Source of the DNA: a virus
DNA: 39,370 nucleotides
Direction: 5' to 3' (one strand)
IMG/VR virus record: IMGVR_UViG_3300027043_000028
Span: 1 to 39,370 of that record
A program made the translations under genes and the position numbers. The first letter of the stretch is position 1. Every line of letters starts with the position of its first letter. The notes under the pieces were generated by a model, which had not been told where the DNA came from, did not search any database, and saw nothing but the letters and a program-made list of their open reading frames with translations. Positions 30,951 through 38,806 of the stretch are shown here, piece by piece.

Positions 30951-31160
30951 ATGAAAAAAATTAAATTATTTATAACTGAAGAGGATATTGAGGTTATTTT
31001 AGCTTCTCTTAGTAAATGTCAAGGCGAAGAAGGTTCAGAACAGAGCAAAAAAGTATCACAATTAGCTATCAGTTTAATTGCACAAAAGTTATCGCAGACT
31101 ACAGTATCAGGGTTAGCACTAAGTGCATTAGGGTGCTTCGAAAGTTTTTCCGAGGAGTAA
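30951..31160 (+). CDS. unknown small protein (69 aa)
   Basis: A 69-residue, Ser/Leu/Lys-rich helical protein (EEDIEVILASLSKCQGEEG; KVSQLAISLIAQKLSQ). AAGGAGAGATT precedes ATG 30951. A hairpin AGGAGAAGT/ACTTCTCT (about 31165-31188) follows and may attenuate read-through before promoter C. No family recognised. Confidence 0.55.
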   Translation: MKKIKLFITEEDIEVILASLSKCQGEEGSEQSKKVSQLAISLIAQKLSQTTVSGLALSALGCFESFSEE

Positions 31161-31199
31161 TACCAGGAGAAGTTTAATCACTTCTCTATTATTTAGCTA

Positions 31200-31228
31200 T
31201 TGACTACGTGATTATTTAGGAGTATAGT
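31200..31228 (+). promoter_or_regulatory. promoter C, internal to the operon region
   Basis: TTGACT (31200-31205), 17-bp spacer ACGTGATTATTTAGGAG, TATAGT (31223-31228). The spacer keeps ACGtG at its start and AGGA at its end, as in promoters A and B. It drives the 31267-32339 genes. Confidence 0.8.
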
Positions 31229-31266
31229 ATAATTAAATTAAGAATTAGTTTGAAGGAGATGTTAAT

Positions 31267-31476
31267 ATGAAATATGAAAAATTGATCCATATAGGTAGAG
31301 ATATTACTTTATTTTTTGACAAGTTAGAATATGACCCAATTATAGACAGCTATTTTACTTGCTTAAACAATGTATATAGTGGCACAATCCCGAAGAGAAG
31401 GATTAAATTTATTAGAATAGACCAGGATAAAACCTTTGATAAAAAAACAGCGGTATTTAGGTTATTAGAGAATTAA
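31267..31476 (+). CDS. unknown small basic protein (69 aa)
   Basis: A 69-residue beta-rich protein (LIHIGRDITLFFDKLEYDP; IPKRRIKFIRIDQDKTFDKK). GAAGGAGATG precedes ATG 31267. First gene behind promoter C. No family recognised. Confidence 0.55.
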   Translation: MKYEKLIHIGRDITLFFDKLEYDPIIDSYFTCLNNVYSGTIPKRRIKFIRIDQDKTFDKKTAVFRLLEN

Positions 31477-31481
31477 CAGAA

Positions 31482-31505
31482 TGAAGAGGAGCTAAGTCCT
31501 CTTCA
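31482..31505 (+). other. GAAGAGG-type intergenic hairpin, copy 1
   Basis: TGAAGAGGA, GCTAAG loop, TCCTCTTCA, then ATGTACATAAAAAATATTTA and AGTTTAAGGAG. The 3' flank is the same as at 32009-32063. Confidence 0.65.
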
Positions 31506-31543
31506 TGTACATAAAAAATATTTAAGTTTAAGGAGATGTTGTT

Positions 31544-32011
31544 ATGGAATTAAGTCATGTACCTTATTATAAAATGGAAATGTTTATTTTGGACAATTCA
31601 GATGCAGTTCTTAGAACTAGAAGACAATTAGCATACGAGATGAAAAAGCTCCAGGATGATGAAAGCACAAATATGGAGGTACATGGTATAAAATTTCATA
31701 TTACTAAGCATATAGAAGGTATTGAAGAAGACACAGCTGATATATACAATGAAGATATCGATTTTTATGATATTGAAATAGCTGATGACAGGTTGTTTCT
31801 AACAGATTCTGAAATTAATGCGTTATATGATACAATGTATAATTTATTGGTGCAGCGTGAGGATGAAGATAGACTTTTAGATATGCACTTAGAGACTTTT
31901 GAAGCTGTTTATCTTAAAGAAATAGGTAGCAGGTATTTAAATGATGACGAAGATCAGGACTTTTACAAGTACGTTGAAGATTATATTTATGAGGATGTTT
32001 GCTACGAGTGA
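31544..32011 (+). CDS. unknown acidic protein (155 aa)
   Basis: A 155-residue, strongly acidic protein, helical (RTRRQLAYEMKKLQDDE; DSEINALYDTMYNLLVQ) with Asp/Glu/Tyr-rich C-terminus. TTAAGGAGATG precedes ATG 31544. The stop codon TGA (32009-32011) opens the next GAAGAGG hairpin, echoing the overlap of stop codons and ribozymes upstream. Function unknown. Confidence 0.6.
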   Translation: MELSHVPYYKMEMFILDNSDAVLRTRRQLAYEMKKLQDDESTNMEVHGIKFHITKHIEGIEEDTADIYNEDIDFYDIEIADDRLFLTDSEINALYDTMYNLLVQREDEDRLLDMHLETFEAVYLKEIGSRYLNDDEDQDFYKYVEDYIYEDVCYE

Positions 32012-32030
32012 AGAGGTATAAGCCTCTTCA
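32009..32030 (+). other. GAAGAGG-type intergenic hairpin, copy 2
   Basis: TGAAGAGG, TATAAG loop, CCTCTTCA, followed by TGTACATAAAAAATATTTAA, as after the first copy. It includes the upstream gene's stop codon. Confidence 0.65.
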
Positions 32031-32069
32031 TGTACATAAAAAATATTTAAGTTTAAGGAGTGATAGTGT

Positions 32070-32339
32070 ATGGATCAATTACAAAAACTTGTTGAAATTT
32101 CTAAGGACTTTAAACGTGATGTAGGCAGAAAGCTTTTAAAAGGGTTACTGGACTATGACGATATAGGAGAATTTATTCAGATCCTATGTGTTGAATGGAT
32201 ACCTACATGGAAATGTGAAGATGAAGAGGATAATGAAGAGATATATGATGAACTTCTAGAGGCACTAAGTAACCTAGATATGTATAGTTTGCAATATGAT
32301 TATGATTCCGTAAGAAATTTAATAGACGCTGCACAGTAA
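32070..32339 (+). CDS. unknown helical protein (89 aa), paralogue of 26368 gene
   Basis: An 89-residue acidic helical protein. The order LVEISKDFKRDVGRKLLKG, GEFIQILCVEWIPTW, EIYDELLEALSNLDM, LQYDYDSVRN mirrors the product at 26368-26643 over its whole length. TTAAGGAGTGATAGTGT precedes ATG 32070. A terminator follows, closing the operon. Confidence 0.65.
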   Translation: MDQLQKLVEISKDFKRDVGRKLLKGLLDYDDIGEFIQILCVEWIPTWKCEDEEDNEEIYDELLEALSNLDMYSLQYDYDSVRNLIDAAQ

Positions 32340-32348
32340 TAAGCTTCT

Positions 32349-32390
32349 AAGTGGATGTGATTTAATAATTTGAGTCATATCCACTTTTTT
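32349..32390 (+). terminator. terminator of the small-protein operon
   Basis: AAGTGGATGTGA/TCATATCCACTT stem with one G-U pair and 14-nt loop, then TTTTTT. Confidence 0.8.
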
Positions 32391-32501
32391 AATAGTATAG
32401 ACGTATATTTTAACAGGAATACCTGGATAACTTGTATATTATTAAGAGCATCTGAATATTATATTGTATAATAAAAAACTAGATAGTGAGGTAAAAAAGA
32501 T

Positions 32502-32735
32502 ATGTCAGAAGATAAAAAACCAAAAATTGAAATTGATATTATGAAATGGGTAATAGGTATCATTGGAGTCTTTATATTACCACCTATTATGTCTTTTATA
32601 CTTGGGATCTGTTCATTTGCTTATGCAGCAGCTGAAAGCCAAAGCATGAGAAAAGAAAAGGCCAAGTTATATGGTATGTATTTAGTACTTGCAGGTTTAT
32701 GCTCTTATATAGTTACAATGTTTAGGTTCCTATAA
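32502..32735 (+). CDS. small membrane protein with two helices (77 aa)
   Basis: A 77-residue protein with two hydrophobic segments, about 14-42 (WVIGIIGVFILPPIMSFI) and 55-75 (MYLVLAGLCSYIVTMF), joined by a Lys/Glu-rich loop. AGTGAGGTAAAAAAGAT precedes ATG 32502. A TATAAT box at about 32467 suggests a local promoter. It lies 19 nt before the large unknown gene. No function known. Confidence 0.6.
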   Translation: MSEDKKPKIEIDIMKWVIGIIGVFILPPIMSFILGICSFAYAAAESQSMRKEKAKLYGMYLVLAGLCSYIVTMFRFL

Positions 32736-32754
32736 TAGGAAGGATTGAAAAACT

Positions 32755-34308
32755 ATGAATAATATCTCAAATGTTTATGTTTTTAAGGACTCAAAGCTTT
32801 ATAAAAAGGATACAAAGAATACAACTGAAACACCTTGGATGGTATATGACCCAAGCTCAAGATTATGGAATTTTGATAACATTCGTCATGCTGAGTTTAG
32901 AGCAGCAGACTACATTTCTATGGAAAGAGCCTGTGTTTTTAAAAAGACAATTGAAGAAAAGTTCGATAACAAAGTTGATAAACCTGCATCTTTTTTTGCT
33001 GGAGAGTATATTTATTTTAAAGCTTCTAAGAACCTCTACAAGGTAAGAAATCCAAGACTTGATTCGGATCTATATTTAGGAAATGATAACTGGAAAGAAA
33101 ATGCTAGTAGATTAACTCTAGTTGGTGTACAGAATAATTATGTGACTAAAGAAGATGCAGCTGAAATCATGAAGAGTATTGATATGAGAAATGTAGAGAC
33201 AAAGAGCAAAGCTTCATTAGAACCAATGGAGGACGAAGGTGACTGTGATAAATATATAGGTAGATGCTTTGTGTATGGAGAGGATAAGCTTCTTAAAGTT
33301 GACAGTTATCAAGGTGGCAAGTTTAACAGATATCATTGTTCTAAGTATACTGGAGATAACCTCTGGAAGCATGAAGGTTTCTTTTCAGAGGGGAGTATAT
33401 CTCATAGGTTAATAGCTGAAGACAAGGTGAAGGAAGTAATGGAAGCTATGGATATTAAGCTAAATAGCACAAAAAACGGACTAGATATAATCGATCCACG
33501 GGATACTGAAGAAAATAAAGAGCCTCTTCAGGATGCCTCTAGCATCGATTCTAAGCTTGAGAAAAATGAGACGATAAATAATACCTGTAATAAGATTGAA
33601 GAGGAATGTAAGGACGAGAATGTGGATGTAACGGATAATAAGCTTGAATTAAATATAAGTTATTATAATGGTTCAGATTCTAGCAGTATAAAGCCTGGAA
33701 GTTATCTTAAAGAAGACGATAAAGTTTATATTGTAGATAAAATTGGTGATACTACTGTTTTTGCGTTTAAGCTCATTCCAGGGAGACATGGAATGATATA
33801 TGAAGAGGATAATGGATTTGAGTATAGTGTTAGGATCTTTAAAAAGGCTTATGCTCCTAGTTTATTAATTCCAAAAGAAGAAGCTGATAAGTATATGAAC
33901 GGTACCTCGAATGAAATTAAACCAGGTCCTTTAGCTAAGAAGTCACTTGCAAAAGCACCTTTATTCATAAAAATACCTGCTGCTATTTCAGAAGGTACTG
34001 TTCTTAAGCTAAATGGAAATATGTATACCTGGAAAGTTGTAGAGATAATAAGGTCCATGGGAAAACGCACAGAAGCTATGGTGGCTGTGGCTATAAGTGA
34101 TTTATTTAGGGAGTATAAATCGGAGGCTGTAGCGCACAGGAATCTTATTGAGGCTATTTTAGATAAGATGCACGAAGAGTATATAGTACTCGAAGCTATA
34201 AGCAACTTAAGGGATCCTGAAGAAGACATAAAAGAACTATGCATAGCTAATAGATACTTTTCCAAACAGGAGCTTGAGGATAGAATAGCAGAGATATACC
34301 ATTCATAG
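32755..34308 (+). CDS. large unknown protein (517 aa) with internal repeats
   Basis: A 517-residue acidic protein. The N-terminal half contains related beta-rich units (SKLYKKDTKNTTETPWMVYD; EYIYFKASKNLYKVRNPRLD; GEDKLLKVDSYQGGKFNRYH), each followed by a helix such as KVKEVMEAMD. Residues about 245-300 are a charged linker. The C-terminal part repeats the theme (YNGSDSSSIKPGSYLKEDD) and ends with helices (EDIKELCIANRYFSKQEL). No catalytic motif seen. AGGAAGGATTG precedes ATG 32755. The repeat structure suggests a binding scaffold. Confidence 0.55.
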   Translation: MNNISNVYVFKDSKLYKKDTKNTTETPWMVYDPSSRLWNFDNIRHAEFRAADYISMERACVFKKTIEEKFDNKVDKPASFFAGEYIYFKASKNLYKVRNPRLDSDLYLGNDNWKENASRLTLVGVQNNYVTKEDAAEIMKSIDMRNVETKSKASLEPMEDEGDCDKYIGRCFVYGEDKLLKVDSYQGGKFNRYHCSKYTGDNLWKHEGFFSEGSISHRLIAEDKVKEVMEAMDIKLNSTKNGLDIIDPRDTEENKEPLQDASSIDSKLEKNETINNTCNKIEEECKDENVDVTDNKLELNISYYNGSDSSSIKPGSYLKEDDKVYIVDKIGDTTVFAFKLIPGRHGMIYEEDNGFEYSVRIFKKAYAPSLLIPKEEADKYMNGTSNEIKPGPLAKKSLAKAPLFIKIPAAISEGTVLKLNGNMYTWKVVEIIRSMGKRTEAMVAVAISDLFREYKSEAVAHRNLIEAILDKMHEEYIVLEAISNLRDPEEDIKELCIANRYFSKQELEDRIAEIYHS

Positions 34309-34321
34309 AAAGGAGAAACGT

Positions 34322-34909
34322 ATGACATTGCTTAGTTTTTTATTGAAGAACTATAATAGAACAGATGTGCTAGAATCTCCTATGTTTTACAACAATGACG
34401 TAGGGATAAGATTTGAAATAGGGAGTCCTAGTGAAGATAATTTGCTTAAGTATCAGAAAGAAGCTTTTGAACGTGCAGCTAGTATATTTTCAGAGGTGCT
34501 TCAGCCTGAGGATGATATTTATTTTGTGGTAGACTATTGGTATGTTAACCACAAAAGAGTATTAAAAAATATCGAAAAGTTGCTATACTCTTATAATAAA
34601 AAGTTTAAGATTGAAAGGTTATATTATAAAGATGCTGAAATGTATAGATATAGCGTATCTTGCAAGATTAAAGATGTAAAGGTATCTATGATACTTAGAA
34701 ATATTATTAGTGAAGAGGATAAACGTATATATGCCGGAAGCTTTTATTTTATAAATAAGAGTAATGGAGTTGTTTATCATTTATACGATGATAGGGGTTT
34801 AGACTTAGTAGCCCCTCATGTAACACCTCTTCAAAAAACATATACAAAATATGAGAATTGGATACTCGAGTATAACAAGGATCAAATAAAAGAAGTCTTT
34901 GATAACTAG
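34322..34909 (+). CDS. unknown protein (195 aa)
   Basis: A 195-residue alpha/beta protein (FEIGSPSEDNLLKYQKEAFE; DIYFVVDYWYVNHKRVLKNI; NKSNGVVYHLYDDRGLDL). The last pattern, with VVYHLYDDRGLDL, resembles small phage proteins that occur beside replication genes, function unknown. It starts 13 nt after the large gene's stop, behind AAAGGAGAAACGT, so both are one operon ending at the terminator at 34920. Confidence 0.6.
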   Translation: MTLLSFLLKNYNRTDVLESPMFYNNDVGIRFEIGSPSEDNLLKYQKEAFERAASIFSEVLQPEDDIYFVVDYWYVNHKRVLKNIEKLLYSYNKKFKIERLYYKDAEMYRYSVSCKIKDVKVSMILRNIISEEDKRIYAGSFYFINKSNGVVYHLYDDRGLDLVAPHVTPLQKTYTKYENWILEYNKDQIKEVFDN

Positions 34910-34919
34910 ACTTAGAATC

Positions 34920-34943
34920 GGAACCTCTTCAGGTTCCTTTTTT
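34920..34943 (+). terminator. intrinsic terminator
   Basis: GGAACCT, CTTC loop, AGGTTCC, then TTTTTTT, 10 nt after the stop codon. Confidence 0.9.
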
Positions 34944-35247
34944 ATTAACTGGAGAGGGTCTACCTCGAATATATGTTCGCTGTGCGAAAATTTAGGTTCA
35001 TTTTTGTATATGTTAGCGATTCATTAGCTTCTTCATTATATGTTTACGACGTAAGTAGCTTAAATAAAAAATACTATCATATTACCTCTACTTAGGTTAT
35101 GATAGTATCTGTCCAAGAAGTATTGGAACTACTCCCTGGAATATAAAGTTTGGTATAAACCCTTAGTAGTATTATAGGTCATATTATTTTATATAGCAAG
35201 TGGTTAACTAGAATTTTATTCTTAATTTATAAAGCGAGGTATAAACC
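34944..35247. other. non-coding gap before the primase-like gene
   Basis: No gene seen. It contains a hairpin with 11-bp arms ATACTATCATA/TATGATAGTAT and inner ACCT/AGGT (35071-35108). On the minus strand it is followed by a T-run, so it may stop antisense transcription. The remaining AT-rich sequence presumably holds the promoter of the 35248 gene; no clear -35/-10 pair stands out. Confidence 0.5.
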
Positions 35248-36876
35248 ATGGAAGATGTAAAAAAATATGACATTTTAGATAATAAATACAAATTAAAAAA
35301 ATTCTATAAACTATTATATAGAGGCATTGGAACTAATGAGTATATAAGAGTATTCCAATGTAATAAACCCAGTAATGATGAAGAGGTTAAAACTAGAGTG
35401 TCATTCTTCGATGACATTGACGAATTAGTAGACCATAGTACTAATAAAATCTTTACCTGGAATAACATGTATTTTGAATTATCTACTACAGATGGGGAGT
35501 CTGGAACTGAAGAACATTTAAAATATAGATATTTTTTAGGTTTTGATTTTGATAAAAAGCCTGGAGAAGACTTTGATCATAAGGACATATTAAATAAGTT
35601 TAGAGAAAATAAACTTTATTATCATGCGCTAGTTGATAGTGGTCATGGATATCATGTTTATATATGTATTAATAAAACTGATAAATTAAAAATGGTGCAA
35701 GAAGTCCAGGTAGCATTAGCCGATAAACTCAAAGCTGATTTAAATGCTATAAAAAGTACTCAGCTTCTTCGGATACCTTATACAAATAATATTAAAGATG
35801 AAAAGCCACATAAAGTTAAGTTGGTCACTTGTGACGATAGACATGGAAAATTGTTTAGACCTTACGACATTGAATTCCTCTACAGAAAAAATTGTGATAC
35901 TGGAGAATCTAGTTCTAAAGACAAACAGATAAACTATACTTTAAAGAACACTAGTGTTCCTAAGTGCATAGAAGAAATATTATTAAATGGATCTGAAGAG
36001 GGACGTAGATATGAAGACTTACAACGAATAGTTATTATACTAAGACAACGAAATAAGGCTCTAGGTGAAATACTAGAGGTGTGTAAGGACTGGGCACATA
36101 AAAGTGAGTATAAAGAAAATCTTGACTATCAAGTTGATAGTATATATAAAAACTTAAATCATGTAAGTATGAATTGTTCTAATTGTAGTCACAAACAGGA
36201 ATGTTATTCAGCTATTATATCTGATTTTAGTTATGCTGAAGATGATGTATTACTCACAATGAATGAAACGCATATGAGCAAATTAAAACATACAACTAGG
36301 AGGAATGCTAAAGTCATGAAAGCTAATGATTTATTAGTATATGGTATTCTAAAGTGCCACGAAGATGGCTTAACTAGAGAGGAAATATTAAACGAGTTAA
36401 CATATACTAAAAAGAAAAAGATAAAGAACATTGCTTTGTCGGATAGAACACTTAAGGATACCTTAAAAAGCTTAGAAGACAACGATTTTGTTATATGTAT
36501 ATTAGGGAATGCAAGAGCTGGGGTAAAAAATAGTTACAAGCTAAAGGAATGTACTAACAAAGTAGAATTAGTGTATAATATCAGCTATGCAGCTACTTAT
36601 GAATGCGTAAAAGGAAATATTAGTGTAGAGGAACTTAGATTATATAACTATATGAGATGCTTGCATCATAAAACACAAAGAGAAGACCCAAGATCTCTAA
36701 AAGGGAACTTGTTTCAATTTAATCAAAAGGACCTTGCTAAGGATTTAGGGTTAACCCAAGGTAGAGTATCCCAAATGATAAATAATTTATTAGACGAAAA
36801 AGTCTTAGGGATCTGGTATCGGCAGCAAAGTAAAAGTCAAGGGTTCGATTATAACATTTACAGATTGGTTTATTAG
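35248..36876 (+). CDS. AEP primase-like replication protein
   Basis: A 542-residue protein with the core of archaeo-eukaryotic primase superfamily enzymes: acidic DxD in FLGFDFDKK (D100, D102), SGHGYHVY (131-138) with the conserved His, and a late Arg in STQLLRIPY (R175). Residues about 310-325 hold a four-Cys motif (CSNCSHKQEC ... after MN). The C-terminus has two winged-helix-like parts (GLTREEILNELTYTKK; FNQKDLAKDLGLTQGRVSQM). Such proteins make primers and often initiate replication on plasmids and phages. AAAGCGAGGTATAAACC precedes ATG 35248. It probably acts with dnaN. Confidence 0.7.
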   Translation: MEDVKKYDILDNKYKLKKFYKLLYRGIGTNEYIRVFQCNKPSNDEEVKTRVSFFDDIDELVDHSTNKIFTWNNMYFELSTTDGESGTEEHLKYRYFLGFDFDKKPGEDFDHKDILNKFRENKLYYHALVDSGHGYHVYICINKTDKLKMVQEVQVALADKLKADLNAIKSTQLLRIPYTNNIKDEKPHKVKLVTCDDRHGKLFRPYDIEFLYRKNCDTGESSSKDKQINYTLKNTSVPKCIEEILLNGSEEGRRYEDLQRIVIILRQRNKALGEILEVCKDWAHKSEYKENLDYQVDSIYKNLNHVSMNCSNCSHKQECYSAIISDFSYAEDDVLLTMNETHMSKLKHTTRRNAKVMKANDLLVYGILKCHEDGLTREEILNELTYTKKKKIKNIALSDRTLKDTLKSLEDNDFVICILGNARAGVKNSYKLKECTNKVELVYNISYAATYECVKGNISVEELRLYNYMRCLHHKTQREDPRSLKGNLFQFNQKDLAKDLGLTQGRVSQMINNLLDEKVLGIWYRQQSKSQGFDYNIYRLVY

Positions 36877-36884
36877 ATATATGT

Positions 36885-36912
36885 GAAGAGGTGTTGCGCC
36901 TCTTCTTTTTTT
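36885..36912 (+). terminator. terminator of the primase-like gene
   Basis: GAAGAGGTG/CGCCTCTTC stem (one G-U), then TTTTTTT. It uses the same GAAGAGG stem as the intergenic hairpins. Confidence 0.88.
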
Positions 36913-37223
36913 ATTAACTTTGTTATATTTTTAACACGCTTTAAAATATTTATGTTATACACGTAATTTCTTAACAGCTTGAAATTTTGTATGTTTACCT
37001 ATGCTTCGTTACTCTGTGACTACCTAGTATACTGATATGTACAACAATAAATCTCAGTAGTAAAGTATGCCTCGTCTGCACCAGTAGCAAAAATGCTTAT
37101 ATATAATATACTATATAATGTATTAATATTCTGCACTTGATAATAATGAGAATGTGATAACCATGCGTGTTTAAAGTACCTAAAAACGCAAAATCCGTGT
37201 ATTAATATTCTGCACTTGATAAA
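36913..37223. other. non-coding AT-rich stretch with a 24-bp direct repeat
   Basis: No gene seen. Two identical 24-mers starting GTATTAATATTCTGCACTTG lie at 37120-37143 and 37199-37222, 79 bp apart. The rest is AT-rich with no clear structure. Confidence 0.5.
37120..37222. repeat. 24-bp direct repeat pair
   Basis: Exact copies at 37120-37143 and 37199-37222 (GTATTAATATTCTGCACTTG then ATAA). A 79-bp spacing is near seven to eight helical turns. Possible protein-binding or replication iterons beside the primase gene. Confidence 0.7.
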
Positions 37224-37253
37224 CTAAAAGAAGAGGTTGTTAATACCCTCTTC
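37224..37253 (-). terminator. terminator of the 37265-37645 gene
   Basis: GAAGAGG/CCTCTTC stem (37230-37236, 37247-37253); on the minus strand it is followed by TTTTAG. It lies 12 nt after the gene's stop codon. Confidence 0.7.
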
Positions 37254-37264
37254 AGAAATATATT

Positions 37265-37645
37265 TTACATATGCTTCTTATAAATTTCAAGTAACTTCTC
37301 TTCTAATTCTCCTCTAGCCTCTTCAGGAATCAAATATTTACATAGTACACTATGTACTTCTGTTTGTAATAAAACATCTTTGTTTCTCTCTATTCCTAGC
37401 TTTTTAAAGATTCCTTGGATTGTTCTTACGTTTCTATCATATATCTTAGCTATCGTAGCTGTAGAGGTTCCTGCAACATACAGTTTATACATATCTTCAA
37501 ACACATCTTGTATTCTTATATTTCCATACCAGGGCAACTTATATTTTAAACATTCTTCTACTATGGATTTTTGTAATGGTGTCAACTCTATACTATTAAT
37601 TAGACCCTGGGTTTCTTTATTATAGTTTTTTAAATATTTAGGCAT
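37265..37645 (-). CDS. small HTH protein (126 aa)
   Basis: A 126-residue basic protein with a resolvase/homeodomain-like HTH at about 58-85 (AGTSTATIAKIYDRNVRTIQ, then GIFKKLGI). The N-terminal part is helical (GLINSIELTPLQKSIVEECL). The C-terminus is a charged helix (EEARGELEEKLLEIYKK). AGAAGGATAGAT precedes ATG 37645, with a TATAAT box about 35 nt further upstream. No catalytic residues seen. It is probably a regulator or replication accessory acting on the neighbouring repeats. Confidence 0.65.
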   Translation of the reverse strand: MPKYLKNYNKETQGLINSIELTPLQKSIVEECLKYKLPWYGNIRIQDVFEDMYKLYVAGTSTATIAKIYDRNVRTIQGIFKKLGIERNKDVLLQTEVHSVLCKYLIPEEARGELEEKLLEIYKKHM

Positions 37646-37689
37646 ATCTATCCTTCTTTCACTTCATCTTATATTTATATTATACTATA

Positions 37690-38552
37690 AAACTTCGCAA
37701 ATGATACTAAAAACGAATAAATTATTCTACTAAATAAATCTTTAGCGAAATAACTCCAAAGCGTTAATACCCTCTTCGATTCTGAGCGAATTTTAAATTT
37801 GAAAACAAGTTCGTTCTAGTTACTACCCATTTGAAATGAGTTCGAATTCGAACTTTTGCAGAATTAGACGCATAAAACTCGAAGTACTGGGCATCCTATT
37901 AATGAAGAAGAAAAGGTTTTAAATCACGCAAGAGAAAGCATACTTATACAAACTATTTTTCGATACGTAGAAATTCAAAAATACGCTTGGTTGTGTGTCG
38001 AAAAATAGTTTGTATAAGTATGCGATAAAAAGACATAAATATACATTTAAATTTAAAAAAACCAAATTAAATAAAATGCGTGTAGTCCAACAATGTTTAG
38101 ACCAATTATACCATATTTTGCAAAAGCCCACGTGTGGGGTGCCGATTGGAAGCATCCCTTTGCGCCACGAAGTGGCATATCTGTTTCCTTTGCTTCCTAT
38201 ACTCCTATACTTCATTATGCTCATATACTCCGGCAACTCTGTTCCTATGCTCCTTATACCTCGCATATTCCTCTCCTTACACTTGCTATGCTCCTTATTA
38301 GCTTATAGCCTACCCAATGAAATTTGGTACCCTAATTCTTCATACCTCTCGCTTTAGTTCGGTAAAGTACTTGGTCATTTTCATATTTTACTAGGTACCC
38401 TTCAAACCCTCCATTTTCCTCATATCCCACTTACGCTCCGTAGTATACTCGGTACTTTTTACATTCTTACTCAGTACTTTTGATGTTGACATTTTCAATA
38501 TGTACCCTTATACTAAAAAGGACAAATTTATATTTTTTATAAGCACATTACT
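37690..38552. other. non-coding repeat-rich region
   Basis: No convincing gene in about 0.9 kb; open frames here lack ribosome-binding sites and have biased composition. Features: palindrome GTTCGAATTCGAAC (37840-37853), a long hairpin (37938-38023), and a pyrimidine-rich tract (about 38160-38500) with recurring CCTATACTCC- and TATGCTCC-like units and GTAC-containing words (GGTACC, AGTAC). Confidence 0.55.
37938..38023. repeat. 29-bp inverted repeat (long hairpin)
   Basis: Arms 37938-37966 and 37995-38023 match over 29 bp with one mismatch (GCATACTTATACAAACTATT ... ) and have a 28-nt centre. No U-run follows. Much longer than a usual terminator, so an origin, recombination site or mobile-element remnant is possible. 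Confidence 0.75.
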
Positions 38553-38586
38553 AAAAAGACCATGGATACCCCTATGGCCTTTTTTA
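38553..38586. terminator. terminator-like hairpin, both strands
   Basis: AAAAAGACCAT / ATGGCCTTTTT with one A-C mismatch; A-run left and T-run right. It separates the repeat region from the promoter at 38615. Confidence 0.6.
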
Positions 38587-38614
38587 TGTTTTCCTCGAAT
38601 AACTCCGAAGTCCC

Positions 38615-38643
38615 TTGTCAATTTTATGAAATTATAGTATAAT
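38615..38643 (+). promoter_or_regulatory. strong sigma70-type promoter
   Basis: TTGTCA (38615-38620), 17-bp spacer, TATAAT (38638-38643). No plus-strand gene follows; the downstream sequence folds into a long hairpin ending in a T-run. Confidence 0.8.
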
Positions 38644-38649
38644 AACCAT

Positions 38650-38806
38650 GTTGGATGTTTTAATATATTGTTTTAAGGATAATAGTGATCATAAGACCGT
38701 ACTCCAATAAATATTAAGAAGTCTTCACATTGCTTGTTTAATACGCCATCTCCAAGTAAGTGTAATAATACTATATTCCATTTATGGTCATATGATCACT
38801 ATTTTT
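38650..38806 (+). ncRNA. candidate structured small RNA (rod-like, ~155 nt)
   Basis: It starts about 7 nt after a strong promoter. Arms 38681-38700 (AATAGTGATCATAAGACCGT) and 38784-38803 pair with two mismatches and extend outward. An inner stem CAC-A-TTGCTTG/CAAGTAAGTG closes the apex. Between them lies an open internal loop. The 3' end ATTTTTCC is terminator-like. There is no ORF. The long rod with a central bubble recalls 6S RNA, but no family match is claimed. Confidence 0.55.

Noticed and set aside
33849-34328. 159-codon minus-strand frame
   Set aside because: Antisense to the end of the large unknown protein, whose frame has a good start, ribosome-binding site and downstream coupled gene.
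35071-35108. Riboswitch upstream of the primase-like gene
   Set aside because: A simple hairpin without a recognisable aptamer core; it reads better as a minus-strand terminator-like stem.
37919-38357. Overlapping open frames on both strands (115 to 120 codons)
   Set aside because: They span the inverted repeat and the pyrimidine-rich tract, lack ribosome-binding sites and have biased residue composition. They look like chance frames in repeats.
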